Virus record (IMG/VR): IMGVR_UViG_3300000553_000161
Coordinates: 1,972-34,008 of that record
Direction: 5' to 3' (one strand)
From: a virus
Length of the DNA stretch: 32,037 nucleotides
Made by a program: the position numbers and the translations under genes. Each line of letters opens with the position of its first letter. The stretch's first letter is position 1. Below, one piece after another: positions 21,313 through 29,153 of the stretch. The notes beneath the pieces are model-generated. The model saw only the letters and a program-made list of their open reading frames with translations. It had not been told where the DNA came from and searched no databases.

Positions 21313-22994
21313 GATTTCATTAATTTCTTCATTAAACTTAATGGATGTTCAACAGTGTTATTTTTACTAAAGAGCCCATATGAATTTCCTAATGTCATCT
21401 TTTTATAATTTTCAATTAATTGACGATTTTTTGTTTTGAAAAGTTCTCTATTGTCGTAGTTAATACTTTTACGAGCTCTCATATCAGCAATATATTGATC
21501 TACTCCTCCAGGCAACAGATTATGCATTATTGGTATTGCAAATATACCTCGCATTGCTGACATTGCTTCTTCGGGTGTAATAGATTTATTATTAAAATCG
21601 CTGTATTTGATAGCAAGTTCTAAATAATCTTCATATTTTCCCCAAGGGCTAGTCCACCCTGTCCCCCAATATTTTTCTTTACCTTCAGCTAATACATAAT
21701 CTCTGAAAGGATCATTTCTGGCTTGATTAATTTCAGTTCGATCGTTAATTCCCGGCTCAATGAATAATGGAGTAAAGATAAAATGATCTAATAGATTTTT
21801 ACCTTCAGCCGACAGCAACCATTCATATGTTTGTTTTAGTTCTTCTTTTGTTTCAGTTGGTGCACCTGCAATATACGAACCACTAGTAAGTGCAGTATCA
21901 CCTAAAACATCTCTAAAATTATAAAGTAGATCTTTAATTTTTTCTCCATCAGTCATTTTTCCTATATACGGACCAACTTCTTTTTTCATTGATTCAATAC
22001 CAAAAATTACGCCTGCACAGCCGGCATCTTTAAACATCTGAGCTTGCTCGCGTGTTTTTATAGTATCTAATCGTGCATAAGCACCCCATCTAACATCAAT
22101 GCCAGTTTCTTCTCTGATGCGTATTAGGTATTTTAATTTCTCAGGATAATCATTGATCATATGATCGACGAACATATAAACTCTGACACCAAAGTTTTCA
22201 TAATTACTTACTATTTCATTCTTAACACTTTCATATGTCCTACAATATTCATGCGGTCGTTTACCTAATGCACTGTAAGTACAAAAGCTACAACTAAAAA
22301 TACATCCATCTGCAATTTGTGATATTAATGCTTCATTGGGGGAGATGTTATCTCCAATATCAGTTTTAAATCCAAAATCGCTATAATCTTTAACCGGGCC
22401 TGTAATTACAATCTTAGAATCTCTAATTTTTCCTTTAATTGTTTTATGCGGCAAATAACCAGTACGACAAAATTCACCAATTACTGCAGGGTTTGGCCCC
22501 ATAACATAATAATCAATGAACAAATTTAACGCATCTAACCCCCACGCTCTAATATCTTTAGGATCAATGAACTTATAATCTCGAATATCAAAGCCACCCA
22601 TTATTACTGGAAACTTATATTTCTTAGCAAGTGTGCCCAATGTCATTAGAAAATTAAATGTTCGTTTACCCCAAAAATCTCCAAGATCTGGAATAGTACG
22701 TTTGGTTTCTTCAGCATGAAACGCATAATCTAATCTATTAACACTAGTTATAAAGCTACTACTAATACAGATTAGTACAGGTTGACCTTGACTGAAATCA
22801 TTTAAAATATGTTCCAATTCTTCATTATTAAATGAAGTGCAATGATGTACTTGTTTTACTTCGAACCCTTCTTGCCTCATTGCATAAGTTAATCGAAGCA
22901 AAGCAGACGATTTGAGGAAGATATAATCTAGATTCCACATATCATCAAAATCTTTGCCTGCGTGATCGCCAAAGAATATTATTTTTTTGATCAT
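21297..22994 (-). CDS. Radical SAM enzyme with B12-binding-like N-terminus
   Basis: A 565-residue protein. The radical SAM cluster CIFSCSFC supplies Cys231, Cys235 and Cys238 (C-x3-C-x2-C). Later motifs include VYMFVDHMIND, RWGAYARLD and GVIFGIES, expected for the TIM barrel. The first 200 residues are Rossmann-like (MRQEGFEVKQVHHC, PVLICISSS, FPVIMGGFDIRDY), as in B12-binding radical SAM proteins. No clear DxHxxG cobalamin motif was seen, so cobalamin use is uncertain. It is the last gene of a minus-strand operon; its ATG overlaps the TctC-type stop by four bases. The product is unknown: methylation, C-C bond formation or thiolation are possible. Confidence 0.85.
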   Translation of the reverse strand: MIKKIIFFGDHAGKDFDDMWNLDYIFLKSSALLRLTYAMRQEGFEVKQVHHCTSFNNEELEHILNDFSQGQPVLICISSSFITSVNRLDYAFHAEETKRTIPDLGDFWGKRTFNFLMTLGTLAKKYKFPVIMGGFDIRDYKFIDPKDIRAWGLDALNLFIDYYVMGPNPAVIGEFCRTGYLPHKTIKGKIRDSKIVITGPVKDYSDFGFKTDIGDNISPNEALISQIADGCIFSCSFCTYSALGKRPHEYCRTYESVKNEIVSNYENFGVRVYMFVDHMINDYPEKLKYLIRIREETGIDVRWGAYARLDTIKTREQAQMFKDAGCAGVIFGIESMKKEVGPYIGKMTDGEKIKDLLYNFRDVLGDTALTSGSYIAGAPTETKEELKQTYEWLLSAEGKNLLDHFIFTPLFIEPGINDRTEINQARNDPFRDYVLAEGKEKYWGTGWTSPWGKYEDYLELAIKYSDFNNKSITPEEAMSAMRGIFAIPIMHNLLPGGVDQYIADMRARKSINYDNRELFKTKNRQLIENYKKMTLGNSYGLFSKNNTVEHPLSLMKKLMKSQDLK

Positions 22995-23926
22995 TTAAAA
23001 GTTAATGCTTCGCTATATTTAGATACAAGGCTTCTCTCTTTTAATATCTGCGTTTTAATACGTATATCGTCAGTGTCACATGCTGTTGTATACCAAGTTG
23101 GTAAACTGTTTAGGAAATCATTGAAATCTGTTAAACATACTTTAAACACTATATCTTTAATTTCATTTGCAAGAGCTTGATTTTCCTTAGGAGTATATAA
23201 CAAGCCCAAAGATGAAAATTGAAAGTCAGGAATATTTACATCTACTCCATTTGGCACATCAGGAAATTTATAATGTCTATTTTTTAGACTAGTAACCAAT
23301 GCTTTTGAATCAGTTACATCATCTTGATTTTGAACAGTATAATCAGTTTCGCCGGTTAACATCGACTTAGAAATTTCAGTCGCTGTATTGTAGTTTATGG
23401 TCTCTACATTTTTAATACCAAACTTATCTAAAAATGCTTGATTGTTGATCTTATGCAAATTCGACTGTAGTGTACTAGCTGTAAACACTTTGTCCTTGCT
23501 CTTTAGTAAAGCTACAAGTTCTTCAATTGAGTTGATTTTTGAACTTTTTGGTACAACAATATTTGAACTTGTAGTTAATATAGAAGACACAAAAACAAAA
23601 TCATTATCTCTATCGTATGAGTTAGGAAACTGTAAGCCATTTAATGAGAAATTTGAAGTTGTACCCCATACTAACACACGCTCCTTAGCTCGGGCAGCAA
23701 CCAATGCACGTTGATCAGCAATCTCTCCGCCTGCTCCTGCTAATACAGTATAAACAAACTCATACTTTGTTTGTGCAGTATTAAGCATTGAAGTAAATTT
23801 CATTCCTGAAATTCCAATGGTGCTTGTAAGAGGAAATCTACTATAAATGTTTACTTTTGCAGTTTCTGCATGTACAGCGGTTGCTGTTAACATTAAGCCT
23901 AAGGCAACTGATGTTATTCTACCCAT
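22991..23926 (-). CDS. TctC/Bug-type periplasmic solute-binding protein
   Basis: A 311-residue protein with a signal peptide (MGRITSVALGLMLTATAVHA, cleavage before AETAKV). Residues 25-305 follow the TctC (tripartite tricarboxylate transporter receptor, 'Bug') pattern: VNIYSRFPLTSTIGISGMKF, AGAGGEIADQRALVAAR, FVSSILTTSSNIVVPKSSKI, SIEELVALLKSKDK. The usual PGGG near the N-terminus is replaced, so ligand specificity may differ. TctC proteins bind carboxylates and hand them to TctAB; no such transporter is here. It overlaps both neighbours (13 and 4 bases). An auxiliary metabolic gene, or a periplasmic binder of the cluster's product, are both possible. Confidence 0.75.
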   Translation of the reverse strand: MGRITSVALGLMLTATAVHAETAKVNIYSRFPLTSTIGISGMKFTSMLNTAQTKYEFVYTVLAGAGGEIADQRALVAARAKERVLVWGTTSNFSLNGLQFPNSYDRDNDFVFVSSILTTSSNIVVPKSSKINSIEELVALLKSKDKVFTASTLQSNLHKINNQAFLDKFGIKNVETINYNTATEISKSMLTGETDYTVQNQDDVTDSKALVTSLKNRHYKFPDVPNGVDVNIPDFQFSSLGLLYTPKENQALANEIKDIVFKVCLTDFNDFLNSLPTWYTTACDTDDIRIKTQILKERSLVSKYSEALTFK

Positions 23927-25125
23927 TTGATGTTCATCTTTCCTATTGAATATCTTTTAGTTAAAAATGTTTTAACAAATTGAAATTTATTTTGAATCAA
24001 CGCATATTTATTGAGGTAATAATCTATAGCCTCAGTTCGAACTTGATGTCCGTGATGATTTCCAATCACACGTTTAATTAGATAAGCATCTGGCTCAATT
24101 AAATGTGAAGTTGGTTTTGGAGCAGCAAATACTGTGGGATCCCAGTCTGGATATATGATATGATTTACCATACGTTCGCTTGTATGCACAGAGCTATATC
24201 CTGCTTGCTTTTTTAACTCATGTTTAAAAAGTTTTACTTGTCTTTCAAAAAATAGTTCGTAAAAATCTTTATTTGTTTCTAAAACACGTTTAATCATATG
24301 ACTTTGTTTAATAGGAATTAACGGAAAATCTCTAGACCAAAAAAACAGCTCGCTGACTAAATCGTCAGGTGTTTGCTTTCTTCTAACATTTTCTAATTCT
24401 CGCATAGTCATGTCATTGAAATTAAAATATAGGCTTTCTTTATTCTTAAGGTCCAACGACAATATTGGCTTTTCAAATCCTTTAACAATACAGGCATTAC
24501 GTGTAGGATTTTTTACCTGAGAGTTATACTTTAATAGTGCATAACTATACATTCGCGGAATACTAAGGTATAATCGTTGACTACCATTATGAAACTTATC
24601 ATCTTCAAGACCCAACGACCCAAATGATTTCTTGTAATTTTCAATTGCATCAGCACTGATATCAATCGTTGTAATTTTTGTATTTGGACTAATTTTTGCC
24701 ACTTTCTTTAAGATTGGTAATGCAGCGTAATCATACTCTAGATACTCACTGACCATATCATCCTTAAGCATTGCGGTATGATCCATTTTACTAACAATAT
24801 CATTGTAATTGACAATCTGAATTTCATCAATGAAGATATTGTTCTTTAAGAAAGTCCATAAAATTTGAGTCGAGTCGCTACCGCCACTAAAGCTTAAAAT
24901 AACATAGTTATACTTGTCTCTAATCTGCTGAGCTCTCATTTTATAAAGAGTTGATATATCTGACTCGGGTTCAATTTCCCAATTAATATTATCAAATACA
25001 TCCTCATTAAAATGAAATGTGATCGACGAATTATAATCTTTGTTAAGCAGCATATCGTCAAATGCTGCTGCTCTAGATAGATATACTTTATCGTTATAAA
25101 AATAGTGCCCTTGTCTTAAGTACAT
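23914..25125 (-). CDS. PP-loop ATP pyrophosphatase (SGGxDS)
   Basis: A 403-residue protein. The PP-loop FSGGSDSTQ at residues 79-87 follows a beta strand (YNYVILSF), as in enzymes that adenylate a carboxyl or carbonyl group (asparagine synthase C-domain, QueC, ThiI, GMP synthetase). A downstream acidic DISADAIENY and an Arg/Lys-rich stretch may contact ATP. It is longer than stand-alone QueC (about 230) and lacks a glutamine-amidotransferase domain, so it resembles an asparagine-synthetase-like adenylating module. It uses ATG 25125 with AAGG upstream. It starts eight bases after the HxD gene and overlaps the TctC-type gene by 13 bases. Activation of an acid in a biosynthetic step is inferred. 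Confidence 0.75.
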   Translation of the reverse strand: MYLRQGHYFYNDKVYLSRAAAFDDMLLNKDYNSSITFHFNEDVFDNINWEIEPESDISTLYKMRAQQIRDKYNYVILSFSGGSDSTQILWTFLKNNIFIDEIQIVNYNDIVSKMDHTAMLKDDMVSEYLEYDYAALPILKKVAKISPNTKITTIDISADAIENYKKSFGSLGLEDDKFHNGSQRLYLSIPRMYSYALLKYNSQVKNPTRNACIVKGFEKPILSLDLKNKESLYFNFNDMTMRELENVRRKQTPDDLVSELFFWSRDFPLIPIKQSHMIKRVLETNKDFYELFFERQVKLFKHELKKQAGYSSVHTSERMVNHIIYPDWDPTVFAAPKPTSHLIEPDAYLIKRVIGNHHGHQVRTEAIDYYLNKYALIQNKFQFVKTFLTKRYSIGKMNIKWVE

Positions 25126-25133
25126 GATAACCT

Positions 25134-25610
25134 TTACTTGGTAATATTTTTTGGACCAAAACTTAATAAAGGCGTTACTGTTAACGCAACTCTAGGATGA
25201 TTTGGATCAATTCCTTCTACGCCATGATAACGTTCTACTACTAAACTATGCCAAGTTTTAGCAGGCAAATGTTCAGACTCTATTAGAATTTTATTTTCGT
25301 CATATACTGATGTTATAACATTTGGACCGCCGGTGTCAATAATATAGTTGTAGGCAATACGTCTATCGCCAGGAAAAGCAGGGTTATCTTTGTGTATGGG
25401 TATGCCAGCATATATCACTTGATATTTTGCATAAAACTTACCTTTGATATTATTATTAAGCCAGTCTAATAGATCTTGTCGTACGGGTTTATATTGAAAT
25501 GTGTCAAAATCTTTAACTAACATATTTTCACAAGGTTTGTTAATTATATCATTGACACTTTCTAATAGATGGTCAGGAACTGATGGGAAATTCAAATATT
25601 TAATGTACAT
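25134..25610 (-). CDS. HxD-motif Fe/2OG oxygenase-like or cupin-like protein (short)
   Basis: A 158-residue protein from ATG 25610; an in-frame GTG at 25622 would add four residues. A HKD motif (73-75, GIPIHKDNP) follows a beta strand, and a later His121 (TWHSLVVER) plus Arg140 (HPRVALTVTPL) give the HxD...H...R order of Fe(II)/2-oxoglutarate oxygenases. The ATG lies inside the last codons of the preceding gene, so translation is coupled. Substrate unknown; it probably acts with the neighbouring oxygenase-like protein and the PP-loop enzyme. Confidence 0.65.
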   Translation of the reverse strand: MYIKYLNFPSVPDHLLESVNDIINKPCENMLVKDFDTFQYKPVRQDLLDWLNNNIKGKFYAKYQVIYAGIPIHKDNPAFPGDRRIAYNYIIDTGGPNVITSVYDENKILIESEHLPAKTWHSLVVERYHGVEGIDPNHPRVALTVTPLLSFGPKNITK

Positions 25611-26430
25611 GAAGATAATCACTTATAGTAGTAATCGTGTCTATTACAGTTTCTTTTTTATACTTTGCAATGCTTTTTTCTAATAGATCCACGTACTGAT
25701 TAATTTCTTTTGCAGTCTTAGGTTCTTCTCTTACAATAAAAAGTATCTTACGATAAGCATTAGTAGGATGTTTTAAATATACACTTTTATGTTTAGTTCT
25801 CAGATTATTCCAAGCAAAACTATTAGTGTCACTTAGAATAGGCAATGAAAATTTATGATCAACTTCTTTGTCAACGGGATCTAAAATTAAGCTAAGTGTT
25901 TCAAATGGATTAGTATCAACTAGTTTAATTCGTATAGCAGTGGGAGCATCTATCATACTTGTTAAATCCCTGTGTAAAGGCACATTTGCTCTGCTGCTCC
26001 ACATGCTCCATCTAAAGTCTTTTCCGCCAACAAATGGCATATAATCATGTATCTGTTCAAATAATTCAGGAAACTCGATATACGCTTCGGGACAAGGATT
26101 AGTTGTAAACGAGCCACCTGTCCAATTTGGACTTACACTATTAATGGATAGATATGAATTAGCAGGATCAATACTGTTTACTTTGGATGAAAAATCTGAG
26201 ATTCTTTTGGATATGGATCCAGCCTGTGTAAAGAAAAAGTTAACAAATCGTTCGATATCATTGGGTAATATATTGGGAATATCAAAAGGAACAAACAGAT
26301 ACTTGCCGAATGATCTTTCTAAATCCAAATATAATTCTCTATCCAAAAATTCTAATTCTTGAGCTCGCATATTTGTAAAATTTTCTTTAGTTTCGGATAT
26401 CATGTTATATTTAAACAACTCGATTGACAT
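25600..26430 (-). CDS. HxD-motif oxygenase-like protein (long)
   Basis: A 276-residue protein. H153-R-D155 (NVPLHRDLTS) lies after WSMWSSRANV. His214 or His221 and Arg227 (NAYRKILFIVREE) follow, the expected order for an Fe(II)/2-oxoglutarate oxygenase of the aspartyl/prolyl hydroxylase or JmjC-like type. It may also be a metal-free relative. The ATG at 26430 is chosen; an in-frame TTG at 26433 is less likely. It is the first gene of the minus-strand operon. Its start region overlaps the uvdE promoter, so RNA polymerase on the two strands may compete. Confidence 0.65.
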   Translation of the reverse strand: MSIELFKYNMISETKENFTNMRAQELEFLDRELYLDLERSFGKYLFVPFDIPNILPNDIERFVNFFFTQAGSISKRISDFSSKVNSIDPANSYLSINSVSPNWTGGSFTTNPCPEAYIEFPELFEQIHDYMPFVGGKDFRWSMWSSRANVPLHRDLTSMIDAPTAIRIKLVDTNPFETLSLILDPVDKEVDHKFSLPILSDTNSFAWNNLRTKHKSVYLKHPTNAYRKILFIVREEPKTAKEINQYVDLLEKSIAKYKKETVIDTITTISDYLHVH

Positions 26431-26451
26431 CAATTGAATTTATGCTATTAT
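26424..26451 (+). promoter_or_regulatory. Sigma-70 promoter of uvdE, leaderless
   Basis: TTGACA at 26424-26429, a 16-base spacer and TATTAT at 26446-26451. The expected transcription start falls on A26458 of the uvdE ATG. No ribosome-binding site precedes it. Its spacing matches the 14723 promoter. Confidence 0.75.
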
Positions 26452-26457
26452 CATAAT

Positions 26458-27495
26458 ATGACACAACGTATCGGCTTTTGCTGCAAATGGATTGATGGTC
26501 CCTCTCAGATTAATGGGATCAATCAAAAAGACACTGCCAAAGAGTTCAACACTGGTACCACAACTGTTGCTTGGCTTAAGCGTCAAACAACTGCTGTTGC
26601 TGAACAGAAGTTATGGGATCTAATGGTAGCTAACCTAGATTCGGTATATAAACTAGTAAAGAAAGTTGGAGCTTTAGATGAGCATTTTAGAATGGTTCGA
26701 ATTAGCAGCGATGTGCTGCCTGTATATACAGAGCCAAATTTTGGGTATTTTTATAATCAACCAGGGGTACGAAGCTATGCTGAAAGAAAATTCAGCGAAA
26801 TTGGGAGAATGGCTAGACTTCATAACGTGCGTCTCAGTTTTCATCCTGGGCAGTTTTGCGTTTTGGCAAGTGATAATGACGATGTTGTTCGCAGGTCTAT
26901 AGAGGAGTTTGAATATCATGTTGACATGGCACGTTGGATGGGCTACGGACGAGAATGGCATGAGCACGGGTTCAAAATCAACGTACACATTGCTGGACGT
27001 CGGGGCCCTGCCGGAATTGTCGCTGCTTTGGGTCGTCTTAGCCCTGAGGCTAGGAATCTTATAACTATCGAAAACGAAGAAAATGCGTGGGGATTAGATG
27101 AGTGTCTTACTATTGGACGTGATGTTGCTATCGTTTTGGATGTACATCACCATTGGGTCAATACGGGAGAGTACATTTGTGCCACTGACGATAAGGTCAA
27201 ACAGATTGAATCTAGTTGGCGCGGTGTTAGGCCTACTCTACATTATAGTTGTAGCCGTGAGGATATATTGGGACATCATGATCCTGTTGTAATGCCTGAT
27301 ATGTTTGATCTACTAGACAATGGTTATAAGAAGCAGAAGTTGCGAGCACATAGTAACTTCATGTGGAATCAAGCTGTTAATATGTATGTTAGCGAATTTT
27401 GGCCTATGTTTGATATCCAAGTTGAAGCTAAGGCTAAAAATCTAGCCAGCTTTGCATTGTATGAAGAAATTAAAAATTATGCTAATCCAGCTTGA
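26458..27495 (+). CDS. uvdE: UV damage endonuclease UvdE
   Basis: Nicks DNA 5' of UV photoproducts, starting an excision repair path separate from UvrABC. The 345-residue TIM-barrel protein carries the family's metal ligands in order: RISSDVLPV, LSFHPGQFCVL (His), EEFEYHVDMA, IENEENAWG (Glu), DVHHHWVN (Asp, His), LHYSCSRED (His). ATG 26458 is chosen over the earlier in-frame ATG at 26434 because the promoter -10 ends at 26451, putting the transcription start on this codon and giving the family start MTQRIGFCCKW. It overlaps the next small gene by 17 bases. Sunlit-water phages benefit from repairing their own damaged DNA. Confidence 0.92.
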   Translation: MTQRIGFCCKWIDGPSQINGINQKDTAKEFNTGTTTVAWLKRQTTAVAEQKLWDLMVANLDSVYKLVKKVGALDEHFRMVRISSDVLPVYTEPNFGYFYNQPGVRSYAERKFSEIGRMARLHNVRLSFHPGQFCVLASDNDDVVRRSIEEFEYHVDMARWMGYGREWHEHGFKINVHIAGRRGPAGIVAALGRLSPEARNLITIENEENAWGLDECLTIGRDVAIVLDVHHHWVNTGEYICATDDKVKQIESSWRGVRPTLHYSCSREDILGHHDPVVMPDMFDLLDNGYKKQKLRAHSNFMWNQAVNMYVSEFWPMFDIQVEAKAKNLASFALYEEIKNYANPA

Positions 27496-27634
27496 AAACT
27501 TAATTAAAGAAACTGAGCAATGGCGTGAATATCATCGTCAACATCGAAATGTAATCGATGCATCTGCTTGTGCGATTCGATTAACTGCGTTGCGTGAGGC
27601 ATACGAAATAGTTAGAAAAAATATTAAATCGTAA
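27479..27634 (+). CDS. Small helical unknown protein, 51 residues
   Basis: MLIQLENLIKETEQWREYHR then QHRNVIDASACAIRLTALRE, AYEIVRKNIKS. Strongly charged and helical, with two heptad-like helices. It starts inside the last codons of uvdE, so translation is coupled. No known family; T4-like phages carry many such small proteins. Confidence 0.65.
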   Translation: MLIQLENLIKETEQWREYHRQHRNVIDASACAIRLTALREAYEIVRKNIKS

Positions 27635-27662
27635 TTAATTTTACCAAAATATTAAATTTATG

Positions 27663-27701
27663 TTGCACTGCCAGGTAAATTGTGTTATCTTATTATAAAT
27701 A
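27663..27701 (+). promoter_or_regulatory. Promoter region: sigma-70 and T4-late core
   Basis: TTGCAC at 27663-27668, 17 bases, TATCTT at 27686-27691, then an exact T4-late core TATAAATA at 27694-27701. It serves the 63-residue gene at 27738. ATAAATG 27699-27705 with CATTTAT 27714-27720 forms a stem in the leader. Confidence 0.65.
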
Positions 27702-27737
27702 AATGTAGTAAAGCATTTATTCAAAAAGGAGATACAG

Positions 27738-27929
27738 ATGTCTAAGGCTTATGATACTACTAAGATGATTGAAGATTATAGTCGTTCAGCTCGTATGATG
27801 TTTGCTTTGGTACAACCAGCAGAGCTTCGTACTATTCTAGAGAAGAGTTTGGATCTACAGGTTGAAACAGCCAAGTATGCAACCAAGACTGTTACTGACT
27901 CATTGAGCATGTTTACTACTGCAAAGTAA
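27738..27929 (+). CDS. Phasin-like or amphipathic helical small protein
   Basis: A 63-residue protein, MSKAYDTTKMIEDYSRSARM then PAELRTILEKSLDLQVETAK and TVTDSLSMF. The regular LxxxLxxQxxxAKxxTK spacing resembles the phasin helix that coats polyhydroxyalkanoate granules, but it is too short for a whole domain. AGGAG stands nine bases before the ATG, and it has a late-type promoter. It may associate with membrane or self-oligomerise. The family assignment is a guess. Confidence 0.65.
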   Translation: MSKAYDTTKMIEDYSRSARMMFALVQPAELRTILEKSLDLQVETAKYATKTVTDSLSMFTTAK

Positions 27930-27935
27930 AATAAT

Positions 27936-27985
27936 TTGACTCCTATTCTTAAGCATATATAAGTGTGCTTATCGATAGGAGTCAA
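27936..27985 (+). promoter_or_regulatory. Long hairpin hiding the ribosome-binding site of the next gene
   Basis: TTGACTCCTAT at 27936-27946 is the exact reverse complement of ATAGGAGTCAA at 27975-27985 (11 bp). A second stem, TAAGCA 27950-27955 with TGCTTA 27966-27971, stacks within the loop. The AGGAG ribosome-binding site (27977-27981) of ATG 27988 is buried in the outer stem. It could act as an RNA thermometer or as a transcription/translation attenuator. Confidence 0.7.
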
Positions 27986-27987
27986 TT

Positions 27988-28329
27988 ATGGAATACATTA
28001 TTATTCTTGCTATTCTTGCTGCAATTGGTTATGGTCTTTATAAGATGCTAACCAAGAAGGAAACAATAGCAGAAGCAGTAACTGAAATTAAAAATGAAGT
28101 TGTTGCAGAAGTTAAAAAGGTTGAGGAAACTGCTAAGACTGTAGAAACTAAGGTTACAGCCGAAGTTGCTAAAGTTGAAGAAGTTGCTGTAGTAGAAAAG
28201 GCAGCCGTAGAAGTTGCTGTTAAGAAGACTGCCGCAAAAGTAAAGAAGACTGCTGTTAAAGCAGCCGCAATTGAAAAGGCAGTTGCTGCAAAGGTAGCAA
28301 AACCAAAGACTAAGAAGACCAAAGTTTAA
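27988..28329 (+). CDS. Membrane-anchored Lys/Ala-rich protein
   Basis: A 113-residue protein. A single N-terminal membrane helix (EYIIILAILAAIGYGLYKML) is followed by a long charged helix rich in Glu, Lys, Val and Ala (about 25-75), then a basic tail of AKVKKTAVKA and AKPKTKKTKV blocks resembling histone H1 C-terminal repeats. The tail could bind DNA or acidic surfaces beneath the membrane. Low complexity prevents a family call. The ribosome-binding site is buried in the preceding hairpin. The gene ends 12 bases before a bidirectional terminator. Confidence 0.7.
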   Translation: MEYIIILAILAAIGYGLYKMLTKKETIAEAVTEIKNEVVAEVKKVEETAKTVETKVTAEVAKVEEVAVVEKAAVEVAVKKTAAKVKKTAVKAAAIEKAVAAKVAKPKTKKTKV

Positions 28330-28340
28330 TTTGGTATACT

Positions 28341-28372
28341 AAAATAGGGTAGTTTAACTACCCTATTTTTTT
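28341..28372. terminator. Bidirectional rho-independent terminator
   Basis: AATAGGGTAG 28343-28352 and CTACCCTATT 28358-28367 form a strong stem with a short loop, followed by a T-run to 28372 and preceded by AAAA for the other strand. It separates the (+) Lys/Ala-rich gene from the convergent oxygenase gene. Confidence 0.9.
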
Positions 28373-28375
28373 GAC

Positions 28376-29152
28376 TTAAGTATACTTTACTGTTTGTATA
28401 CTGGAACGCTGTTTAATTAATTCTTCAATTTCAGCATTTCCAATCTGATCTTGCCTTGGAGCAAATCTAGCACGAGGACGATCTGGAGTATTCTTTTCAG
28501 CTGGTCCTAAATAATAAGCAGCCATACTTTGGCGAATCATATCATCCGGACAACTTAATGGTAAAGGCAATCCATGCCAACTATTCTGTGTTGTGTTGAA
28601 TAAGACAGCACGATTAAATTTAATATCAACTGTTTTGACATGAGCTAATGGTTGATTAGTTTCTTCGTTATGACTCCAAAGTTCTAATCCGCCACCATAT
28701 GCTGTATCCCAATCTTTACTCAAATAAACAATAATGTTTAATCTACGCTGAAGACCTAGCTTAGGATGAATATTGTAATCCAAATGCATATTTAGATTTC
28801 CACCATTCATGTGTGCATGCCACCCGCCACCATGTAAGCCAACATCCATTTCAATATCATAGTGAAATGTTGTTTGTTTTACTAGTTTAGTAAACTCTGC
28901 ACTATTTAAAAAATTAAATGCTTTATAAGTGGTTCTAGGGAACTTATCCCAGTGATTACAAGCTTTTTTATTTTCGATAGCATTGTTGTAATGTGCGTTC
29001 CAAACTTTATGATCATCATATTTAGGAAATTCGTTGTATAATTCCTCTGCAATTTCAGAAAGCCAAAAATCATCAATGACAACATGTTGAAATGGTTTCG
29101 CTGTAACATATTCTGCACTGGCAGTACGCCAGTCAATATCTTTTCTAATCAT
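28376..29152 (-). CDS. Fe(II)/2-oxoglutarate-dependent oxygenase
   Basis: A 258-residue oxygenase with a complete motif set: H123-L-D125 (LNMHLDYNIHP), distal His193 (NSWHGLPLPL) and Arg207 (IRQSMAAYYLG), separated by YGGGLELWS. This is the typical P4H-like hydroxylase of phages, related in motif order to the 16.6-kb gene but longer. ATG 29152 is preferred because the earlier ATG 29176 lies in the upstream gene. Its stop abuts the terminator. It stands after a sugar dehydratase and a glycosyltransferase-like gene, so a sugar or lipid target is possible. Confidence 0.9.
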   Translation of the reverse strand: MIRKDIDWRTASAEYVTAKPFQHVVIDDFWLSEIAEELYNEFPKYDDHKVWNAHYNNAIENKKACNHWDKFPRTTYKAFNFLNSAEFTKLVKQTTFHYDIEMDVGLHGGGWHAHMNGGNLNMHLDYNIHPKLGLQRRLNIIVYLSKDWDTAYGGGLELWSHNEETNQPLAHVKTVDIKFNRAVLFNTTQNSWHGLPLPLSCPDDMIRQSMAAYYLGPAEKNTPDRPRARFAPRQDQIGNAEIEELIKQRSSIQTVKYT

Positions 29153-29153
29153 T

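Noticed and set aside
28038-28322. 94-residue hydrophobic frame antisense to the Lys/Ala-rich gene
   Set aside because: It is the mirror of a low-complexity Lys/Ala sequence, with no ribosome-binding site and no promoter.
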